The translations under genes and the position numbers were made by a program. Below, one piece after another: positions 20,527 through 22,961 of a DNA stretch of 22,961 nt. The stretch's first letter is position 1, and each line of letters starts with the position of its first letter. The notes beneath the pieces are model-generated. The model searched no databases. It worked only from the letters and a program-made list of their open reading frames with translations, and was not told the DNA's origin. Source of the DNA: Actinomycetes bacterium. Its GTDB lineage: Bacteria > Actinomycetota > Acidimicrobiia > Acidimicrobiales > Bog-793. The stretch is taken from assembly GCA_021785095.1 (NCBI GenBank), contig JAJYGM010000275.1, forward strand, positions 1 through 22,961, in the 5' to 3' direction.

Positions 20527-22961
20527 GTGGCAGCCCGTCCTCGGCGCTTGGCAATCGGCCGGTCGCGGCTGGACTGGGCACTGCTCGTGTGGTGCTCCGC
20601 CGCGCTCATCGGGGGCGTGGCGGCAGCGCTCGCTGGTGCGCACGCTCTTGCGGACGGCCTCTGGGCGAGTGCCGCTGCACTCGGTCTCGTGGCCGTGGTG
20701 GCCGCTACCGTCTCGGCTCTCCTGGCGCGCAGGATCGGTGTCGACGTGCTCGCGGCGCTGGCGCTCGGCGGCGCCGTCGCTGTCGGCGAATATGCCGCCA
20801 GCGCCGTCATCGCGTTGATGGTGGCCACGGGAAGGTTGCTCGAGAGCTGGGCGTCGAAACGGGCCGAGGCCGATCTGTCGCGCCTGCTCCGGCACGCCCC
20901 GCAGGTGGTCCACCGCTACGAGACGGATGGCCGCGTCTCGGAGCCACCGCTCGGATCGGTCGGCTCGGGCGACCTCCTTCTCGTGAAGCCGGGCGAGATC
21001 GTGCCGGTCGACGGGCGTGTCGAGTCGCGCGTTGCCGTGCTCGACCTGTCGTCACTGACCGGCGAGTCCGTGCCTGCCACGCTCGCGAGGAACGAGCTCG
21101 TCGAGAGCGGCGCGGTCAACGTCGGCGGTCCGTTCGACCTGCGGGCCATCGCGACGGCTGAGCAGAGCACGTTCGCCGGCATCATCCGGCTCGTCTCGCA
21201 GGCGGTGTCCGAGAGGGCGCCGTTCGTCCGGATGGCGGATCGCGTTGCGGTCGGATTCATCCCCTTTGCTCTCGCTCTCTGCGGCGTCGCCTGGGGGCTC
21301 TCGGGCAGCTCCGCCCGCGCCGTGGCGGTTCTCGTCGTTGCGACCCCGTGCCCGTTGATCCTGGCTGCGCCGATCGCTCTCGTGGCCGGACTGTCGAGGA
21401 CGGCGCGCTCGGGGGTCATCGTGAAGGGTGGCGGAGTCCTCGAGCGACTTGCGACGGCGAGAGTCCTCGTGTTCGACAAGACCGGGACGGTCACCCGGGG
21501 CGAGCCGCGAGTGACCCAGGTCACACCGGCCCCCGGGACGGATCCTGACGACATGCTCAGGCTCGCAGCGTCCCTCGAGCAGACCTCACCTCACGTGCTC
21601 GCGTCCGCCGTCGTCCGAGCAGCGACCGAGCGCGGCCTGGCCCTCAGCTGGCCAGCCGACGTCGAGGAGGTCCTCGGCGCCGGCACATCCGGAGTCGTCG
21701 ACGGCCACCGGGTGCGCGCCGGGAGAGCGGAGTGGTTGAGCACGGCAGGCGATCGCTTCGCCCGGCGCCTTCGTCGTCGTACCGAGCTCGACGCGTCGAT
21801 GTCGGTGTTCGTGGAGGTCGACGGCCGCCTCGGTGGCGCGTTGCTGCTCGAGGACCCTGTCCGCCCGGACGCCAGTCGCTCGATCCGGCAGTTGCGGTCT
21901 CTAGGGATCGGTCGGATCGTCATGGCGAGCGGAGACCGCCAGGCAGTGGCGGAGACGGTCGGAGCCGTGCTGGGTGTCGACGAGGTGCTGGCCGAGCGGT
22001 CCCCGGCCGAGAAGGTGGATTCGATCAGGCTCGAGCGTGCCCGGGGCACGACCGTGATGGTCGGAGACGGCGTGAACGACGCACCCGCCCTGGCGGTTTC
22101 CGACGTCGGCGTAGCGCTCGGTGCGCGAGGAGCCTCAGCCTCGTCGGAGGCTGCGGATGTGGTGGTGACGGTGGATCGTTTCGACCGGATCGTCGAGACG
22201 TTCCGCACGGCGCAGCGGTCACGCCGCATAGCCCTCGAGAGCGTGAGCGCAGGCATGGCGATGTCCGTCCTTGCGATGGGGGTCGCCGCCGCCGGTCTCC
22301 TCGCGGCGCTCCCCGGGGCAGTCGCGCAGGAGGGGATCGACGTGATCGTGATCCTGAACGCCTTGAGGGCGTTGTGGCCGGCACGAAGGACCCACGCGGT
22401 CTCGACCGGGGAGGCGGCCCTCAGCCAGCGCTTGTCGGCAGAGCACTTGGCGTTGAGGCCGCGACTTGCCGAGATCCGTGCCGTCGCGGACGAGCTCGAG
22501 GACCTGCCTTCGGCCGAGACGTCGCAGCGGCTGTCGGAGCTCGAGCGGTTCCTCGTGGACGAGCTCCTCCCGCACGAGCGGTTGGAGCAGGAGGAGTTCT
22601 ACCCGGTCGTCGCGAGGCTCGTCGGTGGGCTCGATCCCATCGGACCGATGAGCCGGGCACACATCGAGATCGCTCATCTCGTCTCCCTCTTCGGCCGGAT
22701 CGTCCACGAGATCGGTCCGGACGGTCCCGACGAAGAGGAGCGGCGTGAGCTTCGCCGTGTCCCCGAAATCGTAGGCATAGATACCTTTCGTCAGGGTCGG
22801 ACAGGAGGCCGGCTCCACAGCCACCACCCGCGGATTCTTTCTGCCGCTGATCTTGTCGCGCAGGAAGGGAAACCCGATGCCGGCGAGATTGCTGCCGCCG
22901 CCGCAGCAGGCGATGACGACGTCCGGATAATCGTTGGCCAGCTTCATCTGCTCCTGCGCCT
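20527..22961 (+). CDS. P1B-5 heavy-metal ATPase with hemerythrin-like domain, interrupted
   Basis: This heavy-metal P-type ATPase has no N-terminal metal-binding domain. It has TGES (178-181), the membrane metal-site motif TPC (Cys275 in VVATPCPLILAAP), phosphorylated Asp317 in DKTGT, SPHVLA where most heavy-metal pumps have the His-Pro pair, and MVGDGVNDAPAL. TPC defines the P1B-5 group, known from Acidothermus and Sinorhizobium Nia for Ni/Fe handling and for a C-terminal hemerythrin-like domain. That domain is visible from about residue 632: His640, the H-x3-E pair His683/Glu687 in LLPHERLEQEEFYP, and His712/His716. Homology stops near base 22761 (residue 745), before the last expected H-x3-E. 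The frame then runs open, antisense to trpB2, to the window edge. GTG 20527 is chosen over GTG 20509 because the -10 lies between them. Confidence 0.85.
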   Translation, partial: MAARPRRLAIGRSRLDWALLVWCSAALIGGVAAALAGAHALADGLWASAAALGLVAVVAATVSALLARRIGVDVLAALALGGAVAVGEYAASAVIALMVATGRLLESWASKRAEADLSRLLRHAPQVVHRYETDGRVSEPPLGSVGSGDLLLVKPGEIVPVDGRVESRVAVLDLSSLTGESVPATLARNELVESGAVNVGGPFDLRAIATAEQSTFAGIIRLVSQAVSERAPFVRMADRVAVGFIPFALALCGVAWGLSGSSARAVAVLVVATPCPLILAAPIALVAGLSRTARSGVIVKGGGVLERLATARVLVFDKTGTVTRGEPRVTQVTPAPGTDPDDMLRLAASLEQTSPHVLASAVVRAATERGLALSWPADVEEVLGAGTSGVVDGHRVRAGRAEWLSTAGDRFARRLRRRTELDASMSVFVEVDGRLGGALLLEDPVRPDASRSIRQLRSLGIGRIVMASGDRQAVAETVGAVLGVDEVLAERSPAEKVDSIRLERARGTTVMVGDGVNDAPALAVSDVGVALGARGASASSEAADVVVTVDRFDRIVETFRTAQRSRRIALESVSAGMAMSVLAMGVAAAGLLAALPGAVAQEGIDVIVILNALRALWPARRTHAVSTGEAALSQRLSAEHLALRPRLAEIRAVADELEDLPSAETSQRLSELERFLVDELLPHERLEQEEFYPVVARLVGGLDPIGPMSRAHIEIAHLVSLFGRIVHEIGPDGPDEEERRELRRVPEIVGIDTFRQGRTGGRLHSHHPRILSAADLVAQEGKPDAGEIAAAAAAGDDDVRIIVGQLHLLLR
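22741..22761. other. Junction between the ATPase gene and an antisense trpB2 fragment
   Basis: Read forward, the hemerythrin-like domain still looks genuine up to about ELRRV (22747-22761). Read in reverse, TrpB2 similarity continues through GDTAKLTPLL, down to about 22735-22741. The two unrelated coding sequences therefore share roughly 15-25 bp, after which each loses its family resemblance. This is the pattern of a microhomology join, natural or made during assembly. Confidence 0.65.
22741..22961 (-). CDS. trpB2: TrpB2-type tryptophan synthase beta chain, internal fragment
   Basis: This is a fragment of a PLP-dependent tryptophan synthase beta subunit of the TrpB2 class (indole + serine to tryptophan). 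It holds the PLP-phosphate loop GGGSN (CCGGGSNLAG), then FPFLRDKISGRKNPRVVAVEP, CPTLTKGIYAYDFGDTAKLTPL, all characteristic of TrpB2. The 5' part is beyond the window edge (frame open at 22959, AQEQMKLAN...). The C-terminal third expected after LTPLL is absent: the frame continues to a stop at 22219 but only as the antisense of the metal ATPase. The gene is thus broken here, or the sequence is a chimera. Confidence 0.8.

Noticed and set aside
1..22961. Mobile element, CRISPR array or defence system
   Set aside because: No transposase, integrase, terminal inverted repeats, regularly spaced repeats or defence-protein motifs were found on either strand.

Overview
The window looks like chromosomal DNA from a high-GC actinomycete (Actinomycetota; an uncultured or environmental lineage such as Acidimicrobiia is possible but not proven). 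The evidence is the very GC-rich coding sequence, frequent GTG starts, an F420-type DUF385 oxidoreductase, a CtpE-type P-type ATPase, and many first genes whose start codon sits 6-9 nt after a TAnnnT hexamer, as in the leaderless mRNAs common in this phylum. I saw no rRNA, tRNA, CRISPR, insertion sequence, phage or plasmid functions. Both ends are cut: an amidase lacks its 5' end, and the right edge holds a fragment of a TrpB2-type tryptophan synthase.

Layout. 2-1590: the amidase converges on a CopD-like membrane protein across a hairpin. 1908-5176: an NAD-salvage gene fusing nicotinate phosphoribosyltransferase to nicotinamidase, translationally coupled to a family III CoA-transferase. 5058-6457 (minus): a MsrP/YedY-like molybdopterin enzyme with a four-helix b-type cytochrome. 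6584-7522: an aldo/keto reductase. 7544-10798 (minus): an FAD-linked 2-hydroxyacid dehydrogenase, a PhzF-like protein and an MscS-type channel. 10826-13955: glycerophosphodiester phosphodiesterase, an unassigned DinB-like protein, kynureninase and a DUF385 protein. 13985-15109 (minus): a serine beta-lactamase-like hydrolase. 15267-18175: an ABC permease, its ATPase and a DMT-type exporter. 17980-20400 (minus): a CtpE-like cation ATPase, divergent from a P1B-5 heavy-metal ATPase with a C-terminal hemerythrin-like domain (20527 onward).

The genes do not form one pathway. Two themes recur: NAD/tryptophan-related metabolism (PncB-PncA fusion, kynureninase, TrpB2 fragment) and metal or ion handling (two P-type ATPases, MscS, CopD-like protein).

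The most striking sequence-level observations are an exact 60-bp zero-spacer palindrome that fills 20 whole codons of kynureninase; the single-chain PncB-PncA fusion; and an abrupt junction near 22741-22761, where the hemerythrin domain of the P1B-5 ATPase runs head-on into an antisense trpB2 fragment, suggesting a rearrangement or a chimeric assembly. I found no convincing wholly new multigene system.
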